64,000 nucleotides of DNA from assembly GCF_000310245.1 (NCBI RefSeq), contig NC_020505.1, positions 1,398,001 to 1,462,000 of the forward strand. The letters run 5' to 3'. The notes under the pieces were generated by a model. It saw nothing but the letters and a program-made list of their open reading frames with translations, was not told the DNA's origin and did not search any database. Position 1 is the stretch's first letter, and each line of letters starts with the position of its first letter. A program made the position numbers and the translations under genes. The stretch comes from Candidatus Sulfuricurvum sp. RIFRC-1. GTDB lineage: Bacteria; Campylobacterota; Campylobacteria; Campylobacterales; Sulfurimonadaceae. This document shows, one piece after another, positions 54,080-62,974 of the stretch.

Positions 54080-55273
54080 ATGCTCATTTCAATTCGAAAA
54101 GTTTTTTTCAATCTTAAAACTGCACTCTTGATCCTCGGTATAGGAGGGATGATACTGACGGCTCAGCTTTTTCATATAGCCAAATATTCCGAACGTTTAG
54201 GGGCTCTAAAAAACCAGCATCTTTTAATCGAGAAAATTGTTCATACCGATTTAAGTGATCCAAAAATGGCAGATATCCTCATCAACGGTGCCGTATCCGA
54301 GATTTCACTTTCTGTCAAACTTTCCGGAGAAGAGGCTCTTTTAGATGCTTTTGTCAATTCCAACGAAGAGCAAGCTTCTCTCTTACGCTCTTTAGAGATA
54401 TCGTCTCAAGCATTTCAAGATAATGCACTGTTCTGGTCTGAAGCTCTAAGTATCTCTAAAGATTCTGCACACCTACGTATGATGAATGCACGAACAGCAT
54501 TCCTTGCCGATATTGACCGCATGATGGATTATCAGGTCCACATCATCCAAGAATCGATTGCAACGGCTAAAATGGTCGCTATTTTTCTCTTCATCGCCGG
54601 TTTTATCGTATTTCTTCTCTATCGATATCGTCTTAATCAAATTTATAGCGATATCGACAAAGCGTGTTCGGTTGATACTGACGGTTCAGCGAAACTTGTT
54701 TTAACCCAAGAAATTGATTTTCTTCTCAAGCGCTTAATTCGCAGGTCTTCTCAAAATCCCCTCAATCCTAATCTAATCAACCCATTGAGCGGCCTCAATA
54801 ACGAAAAAGGTCTCATCAATGCTTTTAATGCCAAAAAAGCGGGGAAATCCGGTCATAACGTTTTTCTCTCTTTATTTGAAATTGACCACTATACCTCATT
54901 GCTTAATACTCTCTCCAAAGAAGATATGGGCAATATTTTCAAAAAACTCGGTGATATTTTGAATATGTATGAGCAACCGCTGGATGTGATAGCCCATACG
55001 GATGACAACCACCTTGTTTTTCTCATGTCCCGTAACACTAAACAACTTGCACTTGAAGAATCGGAAAAAATTATCCATACCGTGGAAGAATCGAATTTTA
55101 CGACGGCACAAGGCCCTATTAAAATCACACTAAGTGGAGGATTTTTACTCAAACCCCCTGCAAAATCAATCGATGAAGGGGTAGAAGAAGCTCTAAAATT
55201 GATTGAAAAAGCAAAAGAAACAGGCGGGAATCGCATCGCTCAACAACGCAATCGTCATAATTCACATAACTAA
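54080..55273 (+). CDS. Membrane protein with degenerate GGDEF domain
   Basis: 397 residues: two membrane helices (about 14-33 and 165-182) around a helical periplasmic sensor, then a GGDEF-like domain (about 230-390) opened by NPLSGLNNEKGLINAF. The usual GGDEF box is HTDDNHLVFLM, so both catalytic glycines are gone. It is probably an inactive c-di-GMP or GTP sensor, or a scaffolding receptor. A hairpin at 55297-55313 follows. Confidence 0.82.
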   Translation: MLISIRKVFFNLKTALLILGIGGMILTAQLFHIAKYSERLGALKNQHLLIEKIVHTDLSDPKMADILINGAVSEISLSVKLSGEEALLDAFVNSNEEQASLLRSLEISSQAFQDNALFWSEALSISKDSAHLRMMNARTAFLADIDRMMDYQVHIIQESIATAKMVAIFLFIAGFIVFLLYRYRLNQIYSDIDKACSVDTDGSAKLVLTQEIDFLLKRLIRRSSQNPLNPNLINPLSGLNNEKGLINAFNAKKAGKSGHNVFLSLFEIDHYTSLLNTLSKEDMGNIFKKLGDILNMYEQPLDVIAHTDDNHLVFLMSRNTKQLALEESEKIIHTVEESNFTTAQGPIKITLSGGFLLKPPAKSIDEGVEEALKLIEKAKETGGNRIAQQRNRHNSHN

Positions 55274-55296
55274 TTCCCCCTGATGATGTAACTATT

Positions 55297-55317
55297 CCAC
55301 CCATACAGGGTGGTACT
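55297..55317 (+). terminator. Hairpin after the degenerate GGDEF gene
   Basis: CCACCC-ATACA-GGGTGG (55297-55313) is followed by TACTTTT. The stem has six pairs and the T-run is short and interrupted, so termination is likely but not certain. Confidence 0.5.
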
Positions 55318-55450
55318 TTTCTCTATATTGTTACAATTTTGGACAACATACTCCACTTTCATGAGCAACGCCGATCCATAACCCTTTTTAATCTTACCCA
55401 AGGAGCGGCACGCTATAATCATCCCTAGATTTTATCAACAAGGAAGGCGT

Positions 55451-57163
55451 ATGAGTATTCCCATTTATACTTATGATGCGGTTATTGTCGGAGCTGGTTT
55501 AGCCGGATGTGCTGCAGCTCGCGAGTTGCAAAAAGCCGGTAAAAAAGTTGCCGTCGTCACAAAACTTCACCCGTTGCGTAGTCACTCCGGTGCAGCACAG
55601 GGGGGGATTAATGCAGCGTTTAGTGATGCTGACAGCGTTGAGCTTCATGAGTTCGATACCGTCAAAGGGTCCGATTATCTTGCGGATCAGGACGTTGTTC
55701 AGTTTATGTGTGAAAAAGCACCGGAAACGATCCGTTGGGTAGAGCGTATGGGAGCGGCATTCAGCCGTAACGAAGACGGTACCATTGCTCAACGCCCATT
55801 CGGCGGACAATCATCTCCACGCGCCTGTTTTGCGAAAGACCGTACGGGTCTTACCCTCCTTCAAACCATTTACGAACAAGCATTTCGTGAGGGTGTCGAG
55901 TTTTGGGATGAGTGGTATGTAGCCGACTTGTTGTATAACGAAGGTAAAGTATACGGAGTAAGCGCGTATAACATCCGCAACTCTGAAAAAGCAATTTTCA
56001 ATGCAAAAGCCGTTATGTTCGCAACCGGCGGATACGCTCGTGCATTTAAAATCAACTCAAACGCTCATGCGAACACAGGTGATGGTCTTTCACTCGTAGC
56101 CCGTCACGGTCTTCCTCTCGAAGATATGGAATTCGTACAATTCCATCCCTCAGGGCTTTCGGGTAACGGTGTTTTGATCTCTGAAGCGGCTCGTGGTGAG
56201 GGTGGGAAACTCCTTAACTCACTCGGTGAGCGTTTTATGGAAAAATACGCACCCAATGCAATGGAACTTGCATCTCGTGACGTTGTTGCCCGCGCTATTA
56301 TTCAAGAGATCCGTGAAGGACGCGGTGTCGGTCCCCGCAAAGATGCCGTATACATCGACCTCGTCCATTTAGGAAAAGAGAAAATCATGGAACGCCTACC
56401 GGAACTCCGTGACCTCGCGATCACGTTCCTCGGACTTGATATGATTAAAGAGCCGATTTTGATCTCAGCAACTGCCCACTACTCTATGGGCGGTATTCCT
56501 ATGGATAAAGAGGGACATGTTCGTAAAAACAACACGGAATTCGTTGAAGGTTTCTACGCAGCAGGTGAGTGTTCATGTTCGTCTGTTCACGGGGCAAACC
56601 GTCTTGGTGCCAATTCAGTTCTTGAAGCCTTGCTATTCGGCCGTTTCGTCGGTAAAACAATGGTAGATGAAGTTGATGGAATTACGTTGCACTCGGCGAC
56701 TGAAGCAGATGCGGAACGTATGATTAATGAGATGAACTGGGTATTGACCAATAACGGTCAAGAATCCGTATCCGTACTTCGTGATGAACTGCAACAATCG
56801 ATGACCGATAATGCAGGTGTTTTCCGAAGCGCCGAAACACTTTCCGCTCAAATGGAAATTCTAAAAGATTTACGCAACCGTTATAACAATATCCGTATTT
56901 CGGATAAATCGAAAATCTTCAATACGGAACTTCAAGAAGCGATCGAATTCGGCCATATGCTCGATTATTCACTCTTTATCGTCGCAAGCGCATTGGATCG
57001 TAAAGAGAGCCGTGGGGCACATTTTCGTGAAGATTTCCCGACACGTGACGATGAACAGTTCTTGAAGCACACCATGGCATACATGGATGAAAACGGTGAA
57101 ATCAAGCTTGATTACATGGATGTAACCCTCGGGCGCCATGAACTCAAAGCACGATCATATTAA
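55451..57163 (+). CDS. sdhA: Succinate dehydrogenase/fumarate reductase flavoprotein subunit
   Basis: 570 residues. VGAGLAGCAAARELQ binds FAD; HPLRSHSGAAQGGINAA contains the flavin-linking His; VQFHPSGL and HGANRLGANSVLEAL are active-site blocks. No Tat signal, so the site faces the cytoplasm. It is followed by sdhB and sdhE, the E-type (non-classical) arrangement of Campylobacterota. Confidence 0.94.
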   Translation: MSIPIYTYDAVIVGAGLAGCAAARELQKAGKKVAVVTKLHPLRSHSGAAQGGINAAFSDADSVELHEFDTVKGSDYLADQDVVQFMCEKAPETIRWVERMGAAFSRNEDGTIAQRPFGGQSSPRACFAKDRTGLTLLQTIYEQAFREGVEFWDEWYVADLLYNEGKVYGVSAYNIRNSEKAIFNAKAVMFATGGYARAFKINSNAHANTGDGLSLVARHGLPLEDMEFVQFHPSGLSGNGVLISEAARGEGGKLLNSLGERFMEKYAPNAMELASRDVVARAIIQEIREGRGVGPRKDAVYIDLVHLGKEKIMERLPELRDLAITFLGLDMIKEPILISATAHYSMGGIPMDKEGHVRKNNTEFVEGFYAAGECSCSSVHGANRLGANSVLEALLFGRFVGKTMVDEVDGITLHSATEADAERMINEMNWVLTNNGQESVSVLRDELQQSMTDNAGVFRSAETLSAQMEILKDLRNRYNNIRISDKSKIFNTELQEAIEFGHMLDYSLFIVASALDRKESRGAHFREDFPTRDDEQFLKHTMAYMDENGEIKLDYMDVTLGRHELKARSY

Positions 57164-57173
57164 GGAAGAGAAT

Positions 57174-58151
57174 ATGGATACGATAAAATCGCAACAAGTA
57201 ACGTTTAAAGTTTTCCGTTTCAACGAAGAGACCGATTACCTTCCTTACTATAACACTTATACTCTCGACGTAACTCACGAAGAGGTTGTCCTTGACATCC
57301 TCAACCGTATCAAATGGGATCACGACGGCAGCCTCTCCTACCGCCGAAGCTGCCGCCACGGAATCTGTGGTGTTTGTTCAATCAAAGCCAACGGCAAAGG
57401 GATTCTAGCCTGTAAAACCCGTTTGTTTGACCTCGTCGAAACATTCGGAAATGAAATCATTCTTGAGCCGCTTAGCACCAAACGCGCTATCAAAGACTTG
57501 ATTATTGATAAAAAAGATTTCTGGGATAAACATGCTCAGGTTAAACCGTATCTCGTCAGTGAAATCGAAGAGCATCCGGCACTTGAGCACCTCGTCAGCC
57601 CGCATGATGCCGAAAAACTTCTCGAAGCCGACTACTGTATCCAATGCGGTGCATGTCACTATTCATGCCCTGCCCTCGCAATCAACGAGGAGTTTATCGG
57701 GCCTGCGGCATTTGCTGCGGCTTACCGATTTTCTGCCGATGTTCGTGATGATGCTTCAATTGAACGTTTACATGTTGTCAACGAAGAAGCTCAGGGTGTT
57801 TGGGATTGTGTCAAATGTATGGAGTGTGCCGAGGTATGTCCTAAAGAGGTCAATCCTATCGAAAAAATCACCAAACTTCATAACATGGTATTTGAAGCAG
57901 GCATAGCGAAAAACAATGTCGCAACCCGCCATGCCGTCGGATTTGCCCATTCGATTCAAAAACACGGTCTACTCGATGAAGGTGAACTTGTCCGTTACTC
58001 CGAGGGAAATTTCGGCGTTATGAAACATATCCCGGAAGCAATCGCCATGTTTAAAAACGGCAAAATCGTGATGCCATGGAACATGCCGAAATCAAAAAAT
58101 CTGGATGAAATCAAAAAATTGATTAAATCTTCATCCACCGTGAAATTTTAG
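57174..58151 (+). CDS. sdhB: Succinate dehydrogenase/fumarate reductase iron-sulphur subunit
   Basis: 325 residues from ATG 57174, which has AAGGAAGAG upstream; a longer frame from 57138 overlaps sdhA and lacks a site. Cysteines for the [2Fe-2S] cluster (SCRHGICGVC, ACKTR) and for two more clusters (CIQCGACHYSCP, CVKCMECAEVCP) are present. It passes electrons between SdhA and SdhE. Confidence 0.94.
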   Translation: MDTIKSQQVTFKVFRFNEETDYLPYYNTYTLDVTHEEVVLDILNRIKWDHDGSLSYRRSCRHGICGVCSIKANGKGILACKTRLFDLVETFGNEIILEPLSTKRAIKDLIIDKKDFWDKHAQVKPYLVSEIEEHPALEHLVSPHDAEKLLEADYCIQCGACHYSCPALAINEEFIGPAAFAAAYRFSADVRDDASIERLHVVNEEAQGVWDCVKCMECAEVCPKEVNPIEKITKLHNMVFEAGIAKNNVATRHAVGFAHSIQKHGLLDEGELVRYSEGNFGVMKHIPEAIAMFKNGKIVMPWNMPKSKNLDEIKKLIKSSSTVKF

Positions 58152-58160
58152 GAGCTGATT

Positions 58161-59039
58161 ATGGAAAAACTAAAATACGCCCTCTATACTGGATGTACGG
58201 CGCGTGAAAGTACGCCCGAGCTTCTAAAATCAACCATGGCAATTGCCGATAAACTCGGGATTGAGCTTGTGTTGTTAGACGAAGCTTCATGTTGCGGTGC
58301 ATCACACCTTCAAGATTACGATGATTTCCTCTCATTGGTTTTGAATGCCCGTAATATCTGTTACGCTGAAAAACTCGGACTTACCATGGTCACCATCTGT
58401 AATACGTGTCAGCTTAATACGGCGATGACCAAGCACCGACTTGACACAAACCCTGAACTTAAAGCCAAAGTCAATGCGAAATTGGCCGAAGTGGGATTGG
58501 AGTACAAAGGGACTTCAGAAGTAACTCACTTCCTTTATGCCATCATCCAAGATTACGGTTTGGAAAAATTGGCTGCACGTGTCCAAGTACCTCTTAGCCA
58601 GTTTAATATCGCACCATTCTACGGATGCCATAATATCCGCCCATCTGAGCTTCAAAACCTCAGTAACGGCGGTGAAAATCCGTATACTCCAACCTCTTTG
58701 GATGATTTGATCATCGCGTGCGGCGGTGTGAATGTCGATTATGAAGAGAAAAATAAATGCTGCGGTTTCCATGCTGAGCTTCAATCACCGCGCACAGCAG
58801 CAATCCTAACAGGAAATGCGATTGCCGGTGCCATGGATGCAAATGCAGACTGGATGGTTACTCCGTGTCCCTTGTGTCACCTTAAACTCGATGTACAGAA
58901 TCATGGAGCTTCAAAAGCCCTTGGACGCGATGTCCATCTTCCGGTACTTCATATGCCGCAGATGGTTGGTCTCGCACTCGGATGTACTCCAACGGAACTC
59001 GGACTTAACCACCACGTTACCAAAGTCGACTTCGTCTAA
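58161..59039 (+). CDS. sdhE: SdhE-type anchor subunit with two CCG domains
   Basis: 292 residues. Two CX(n)CCG motifs, ASCCGASHLQDYD and NKCCGFHAELQSP, with CNTCQLN and CPLCHLKLD completing each. These domains resemble HdrB and bind Fe-S clusters. The protein has no membrane helix; it attaches through amphipathic segments and reacts with menaquinone. Gene order sdhABE supports the call. Confidence 0.93.
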   Translation: MEKLKYALYTGCTARESTPELLKSTMAIADKLGIELVLLDEASCCGASHLQDYDDFLSLVLNARNICYAEKLGLTMVTICNTCQLNTAMTKHRLDTNPELKAKVNAKLAEVGLEYKGTSEVTHFLYAIIQDYGLEKLAARVQVPLSQFNIAPFYGCHNIRPSELQNLSNGGENPYTPTSLDDLIIACGGVNVDYEEKNKCCGFHAELQSPRTAAILTGNAIAGAMDANADWMVTPCPLCHLKLDVQNHGASKALGRDVHLPVLHMPQMVGLALGCTPTELGLNHHVTKVDFV

Positions 59040-59048
59040 TCTTTCTTC

Positions 59049-59063
59049 TCCCCGCATCGGGGA
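59049..59063. terminator. Hairpin between sdhE and the convergent diguanylate cyclase gene
   Basis: TCCCCG-CAT-CGGGGA (six pairs) between convergent genes. There is a T-rich tract on neither side strong enough to make it a definite terminator. Confidence 0.45.
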
Positions 59064-59066
59064 ACA

Positions 59067-60149
59067 CTATTCATTCCAGATTCTTACCTGATTTTTTCCC
59101 CGTTTTTTAGCATCATAAAGAGCCTTATCTGCTTGACAAAGCAACTCATCGATATTTGAAACATCTTTCTGCGATGCTATGCCAATGCTTATTGTCATGC
59201 GTAGATCACTTTTTTCACGTAACAACCGGCTCTCTTCGACAGCACGACGAATTATTTCACTTCGCTCATATGCTTGAGAGAGTGGCAGGGGAAACATGAT
59301 GGCAAATTCTTCCCCCCCTATCCTGCCAAAGGGTTCACTATCACGAATGTGTAATTTAATTGTTTGGGTAATCAGTTTCAATGTGCTATCACCGATAGCA
59401 TGGCCGTAAGTATCGTTAATGGCTTTAAAATCATCAATATCAATCATTACCATAGAGTATGCTTGATATTTTCCCTCCAAATTCCCCACTTGATACAAAA
59501 ACTCACGCCGATTTAAAATACCGGTTAGCTGATCGGTTTGGGCAAGAGATTTAACCTCTTCTAACGTTTTAGAGAGTATCTGAGAATGATACGTTGAAAC
59601 TATCTCATAAAAAAGCGCAATCAAAAAAGTAGCCATAAGTGCCAAGAATTGCATAAAAAACTCTATGTGAGACGTATGAAAGTACCAATGATAAAGCCAT
59701 AATGCCATCAAATACGAAAAAGCGTACAATGTTCCTAAACGGGCCCCTAAAAAAAGGAGCCCTCCGATAACAGCAGGAAAAAATCCATAAATAGTAATGG
59801 ATTTTATTTCTGTTTCAAATAATATAGTGATTTGCGAGAGATAAACATTAATCGCAAAAATGACCGTTGCCGAGTAAAATGAGAGAATTTGCAGACGTAA
59901 ATACATAAAATTCATCAAAATCATGACAATGCTCAAGAACATCATCACAATGATAAATGTATTTTGAGGAGAAATGATCAAGACACATGAAGCGGCTAAA
60001 AAAGCCAAAATCTGACTTAAGAAAAATGCGGTCACTTTCCCTTGAGACTGGATTGTCGTATGTAAAATATCTTCTTCGGACTTAGGGCAAAAAAAGCGGT
60101 AAACACGATGCGAAAGTGTACTTAAAGATGATATCGATTTATCGATCAT
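59067..60149 (-). CDS. Membrane diguanylate cyclase
   Basis: The ATG at 60149 has AAGGAG 6 nt upstream and is preferred to an in-frame ATG 27 nt earlier. Six membrane segments (about 45-195) precede a GGDEF domain with DQLTGILNRREFLYQ and RIGGEEFAIMFP (GGEEF, an active variant). It produces c-di-GMP in response to an unknown membrane signal. Confidence 0.92.
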   Translation of the reverse strand: MIDKSISSLSTLSHRVYRFFCPKSEEDILHTTIQSQGKVTAFFLSQILAFLAASCVLIISPQNTFIIVMMFLSIVMILMNFMYLRLQILSFYSATVIFAINVYLSQITILFETEIKSITIYGFFPAVIGGLLFLGARLGTLYAFSYLMALWLYHWYFHTSHIEFFMQFLALMATFLIALFYEIVSTYHSQILSKTLEEVKSLAQTDQLTGILNRREFLYQVGNLEGKYQAYSMVMIDIDDFKAINDTYGHAIGDSTLKLITQTIKLHIRDSEPFGRIGGEEFAIMFPLPLSQAYERSEIIRRAVEESRLLREKSDLRMTISIGIASQKDVSNIDELLCQADKALYDAKKRGKNQVRIWNE

Positions 60150-60280
60150 CGTCCGCTCCTTTTCCTGCAATAACAATCCAAAGACTTCTAGAATGTCACA
60201 CTCAGGATTAAAAGATTATTAAGATTTCTCTATATATATCTATATCGACATTTTTGTTTATTAAATAATTTTTTTTTAAT

Positions 60281-60805
60281 TTATTGCTTTGGTCGAAACG
60301 CTTTTATAACTTCTTCGTTGCACTCTAAATACGGCCCCTCGATCAAATCGATACAGTACGGTACGGCTGGGAACACGGCATCCAAACACTCGCGGATCGA
60401 TTTAGGCTTACCCGGAAGATTGATAATCAGAGATTTACCTCGGATTCCCGCTGTCTGTCGTGATAGGATAGCGGTAGGAACGTATTTAAGGCTTACCTGA
60501 CGCATCAACTCACCGAACCCCGGCATCATCTTCTCGCAGACGTTTTCGGTCGCTTCAGGGGTCACGTCACGTTTTGCAGGACCTGTCCCCCCCGTCGTAA
60601 CGACTAGACAGCACCCCTCACGGTCACACAACTCCATCATCGTCTCTTCAATCGTATCTTGATTGTCTGGGATACAACGGTACACAATCTCATGTTCTGA
60701 TTTTAAATAATCTTTCATGGTATCTTGAATCGCAACCCCTGATATATCTTCATAAATCCCCGCACTCGCACGGTCTGATGCAGTTATAACACCTATTTTA
60801 ATCAT
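60281..60805 (-). CDS. mogA: Molybdopterin adenylyltransferase MogA
   Basis: 174 residues from ATG 60805, which has AGGAGA upstream; the frame extends 48 codons further but that part overlaps bioV. IGVITASDRASAG, TTGGTGPAKRDVTPEAT and NLPGKPKSIRECLDAVFPAVPY are family blocks. It adenylates molybdopterin before molybdenum insertion, so it serves NasA and other molybdoenzymes. Confidence 0.94.
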   Translation of the reverse strand: MIKIGVITASDRASAGIYEDISGVAIQDTMKDYLKSEHEIVYRCIPDNQDTIEETMMELCDREGCCLVVTTGGTGPAKRDVTPEATENVCEKMMPGFGELMRQVSLKYVPTAILSRQTAGIRGKSLIINLPGKPKSIRECLDAVFPAVPYCIDLIEGPYLECNEEVIKAFRPKQ

Positions 60806-61320
60806 TGTAAATTCTCCTGTAAAAAATGGTTTCCTCTTCGGATAGAGATAACGGTGGCATAGGGGAGAAAAAACTCCCTCGCCCCTGAGACATCGATCAC
60901 TTGATCGTCTAACCCAAGATAGACCTCGATACGTGTCCCTTTGGAGCATATAGACTCCATCAACTCACTCGTCCATTCAAAATAGAGGAGTTCTTGCAAA
61001 GACTCGGCATCATTGCTTCCCAATGAAACGGGAGCTACGGGTAATGGGGAAAAGCAACTCGTCAAAAAATTATCCAGATACCGCTCGGCATCTTTGAAAT
61101 ATCCACCCATCTGAAGTCGTCGGAAAGACTCTTTTTTCGTCTGAAAAAAAGCGGGAGAAAAGAGTTGGAGGGTATCGATACGCTCAGACGAATCACGGAC
61201 ATACTGTGCTGCTTTGATCGCACCGTAACTAAATCCTGCTACCGTATACTCACCGCGCTTTAAATAAGGATCAAAAAAACACTGATCCCCAGTGAGTGCA
61301 AAACCGCTATAAAATCTCAT
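60802..61320 (-). CDS. bioV: Pimeloyl-ACP methyl ester esterase BioV
   Basis: 172 residues, the short alpha/beta hydrolase used for biotin synthesis in Helicobacter and relatives. Nucleophile Ser in AGFSYGAIK, Asp in GLDDQVIDV and His in RRGNHFLQ. Overlaps mogA by 4 bp and the FtsH-like gene by 14 bp. Confidence 0.88.
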   Translation of the reverse strand: MRFYSGFALTGDQCFFDPYLKRGEYTVAGFSYGAIKAAQYVRDSSERIDTLQLFSPAFFQTKKESFRRLQMGGYFKDAERYLDNFLTSCFSPLPVAPVSLGSNDAESLQELLYFEWTSELMESICSKGTRIEVYLGLDDQVIDVSGAREFFLPYATVISIRRGNHFLQENLQ

Positions 61321-62974
61321 TCATCGTTGCTTTGGCAAGTGCTTTGGAAATATGTTCGTATTCATCGAGAATCGTTTCGAATTTAGCAAGAATTTTTTCA
61401 TGACGTTCTAAGAGTGCGCTCATCTCACGGTAGAGACGATCGGTAAGTTTAGCTTCATCCTCAGCTGAGGGCTGGATCGTGCTTCCCATCCCGTATTCAT
61501 ATACCATTGCATGAGCCAACTCTTTGGCAACCCCCAAATCATGCGACGCATTGCTGGCGTGTTCACCGAAACGAAGATGTGACGCAGCGATCCCTGCAAG
61601 ATGAACCCGTATATGCGCTTCGATCTCATGACGAAGCTGCGGCTCGGCAGTAGGGGGAGTGATCGAATCATTGGTCAGGGTAATCTTCTCATACGGCAAA
61701 TCAAACCATGTAGCGGCAAAAACTTTTCCTGCTTGGTAACGCACTTGATAACGACGCTGTTCATCACTGAGCATCGCAATTTTCTTTTTCCCGAACATCA
61801 CTTTATCTTTGACCGCAATAAAGTGTTCCGCTTTAACCTGAATCTCATTTTGACGCATACAGAGCAACGCCGCTTCATTCACCAAAGCCGCTAATGATGC
61901 TCCGTTAAATCCGACCGTCATTTTGGCAATTTCGGCGATAGAAAGATCATTCGGAATATGGCGAAGATATTTCTGTAAAATCGCTTCACGTTCACTTGCC
62001 GTAGGAAGCTCAACAAAAATACGGCGATCAAACCGTCCTGCACGAAGCAAAGCCGCATCCATCACATCAATATTATTGGTCGCGGCGATCACTACGATGC
62101 CGCTCGTCTCTTCAAATCCGTCCATCTCGGTGAGAAGCTGATTGAGAGTCCCCTCTCGCTCGTCGTTTCGTCCCCCTTCACGCTTTTTACCTACCGCATC
62201 AATCTCATCAATAAAGATAATGGCGGGGGCATTTTTCTTGGCAGCAGAAAAGAGTTCTGAGACCCTTTTCGCCCCCATACCGACATAAATTTGTACAAAG
62301 GAGGCACCGCTTTGGTAGAAAAATGGGACATCCGCTTCGGCAGCAACCGCTTTGGCGATCATCGTTTTACCGACACCCGGAGGGCCTACGAGAAGTACAC
62401 CGCGTGGCATACGTGCGCCGAAACTATAGTAGCGTTTCGGATTTCGTAAAAAGTCAATGATCTCTTCGAGTTCCTCTTTAACATCACCGATACCGCCGAT
62501 GTCACTAAATCTGACCGTCGATTTGACAGCGGTTACATTGGAAGATGGAGCTTCAGATTCCGCTACGGCAGTTTTTGTCACGGGTGTTTCTATCACTGGT
62601 GCATCATCTTCAAAGCCGAGTTTACTTTTCCATGCCCAAAATCCTGCACCCCCGATAAGGCCAAAAAAGACGAAAAACCAAATCCACCCATTTCCCCCTT
62701 TTGGCTCAATCACAAGATTCGCTGTCAATTCGGAAGGGAGTTGTGACGAAGCAATTTTAACAACCCCATTCTCTTTGGTAGCAAAATAGGTATATCCATC
62801 ATCGCTAAACGCTTTTTCAATTTGATTATTTTCAATCAATTTGGTCGCTTCTGCAAGGGTTACCGTGTCTCCGCTATCACGCAATAATGCAAAAAGGAGT
62901 AAAAGGAGAACAATCCCTCCTGATAGGATAAGAATGAGCTGATTACGGTTAAAATTTGGCCATGTTATATTCAT
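61307..62974 (-). CDS. FtsH-like AAA+ membrane ATPase lacking the protease zinc site
   Basis: 555 residues from ATG 62974 (GAGG upstream; the longer frame to 63034 overlaps mtaB). Two N-terminal membrane helices, AAA domain with Walker A GPPGVGKT, Walker [15 protein letters not shown] and arginine finger GRFDRR. Where FtsH has HEAGHA, this has RYQAGKVFA, so both zinc His and the catalytic Glu are absent. The rest of the peptidase-like domain is kept ([21 protein letters not shown]). It sits between mtaB and bioV, an order I recall for H. pylori HP0285-HP0286. Confidence 0.9.
   Translation of the reverse strand: MNITWPNFNRNQLILILSGGIVLLLLLFALLRDSGDTVTLAEATKLIENNQIEKAFSDDGYTYFATKENGVVKIASSQLPSELTANLVIEPKGGNGWIWFFVFFGLIGGAGFWAWKSKLGFEDDAPVIETPVTKTAVAESEAPSSNVTAVKSTVRFSDIGGIGDVKEELEEIIDFLRNPKRYYSFGARMPRGVLLVGPPGVGKTMIAKAVAAEADVPFFYQSGASFVQIYVGMGAKRVSELFSAAKKNAPAIIFIDEIDAVGKKREGGRNDEREGTLNQLLTEMDGFEETSGIVVIAATNNIDVMDAALLRAGRFDRRIFVELPTASEREAILQKYLRHIPNDLSIAEIAKMTVGFNGASLAALVNEAALLCMRQNEIQVKAEHFIAVKDKVMFGKKKIAMLSDEQRRYQVRYQAGKVFAATWFDLPYEKITLTNDSITPPTAEPQLRHEIEAHIRVHLAGIAASHLRFGEHASNASHDLGVAKELAHAMVYEYGMGSTIQPSAEDEAKLTDRLYREMSALLERHEKILAKFETILDEYEHISKALAKATMNEIL

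Noticed and set aside
54889-55236. 115-residue minus-strand ORF opposite the degenerate GGDEF domain
   Set aside because: Serine-rich mirror frame with no ribosome site.
60806-60949. Longer mogA start reading MLQRDTYRGLSWVRR
   Set aside because: It lies inside bioV in another frame; ATG 60805 has AGGAGA and matches the family N-terminus.
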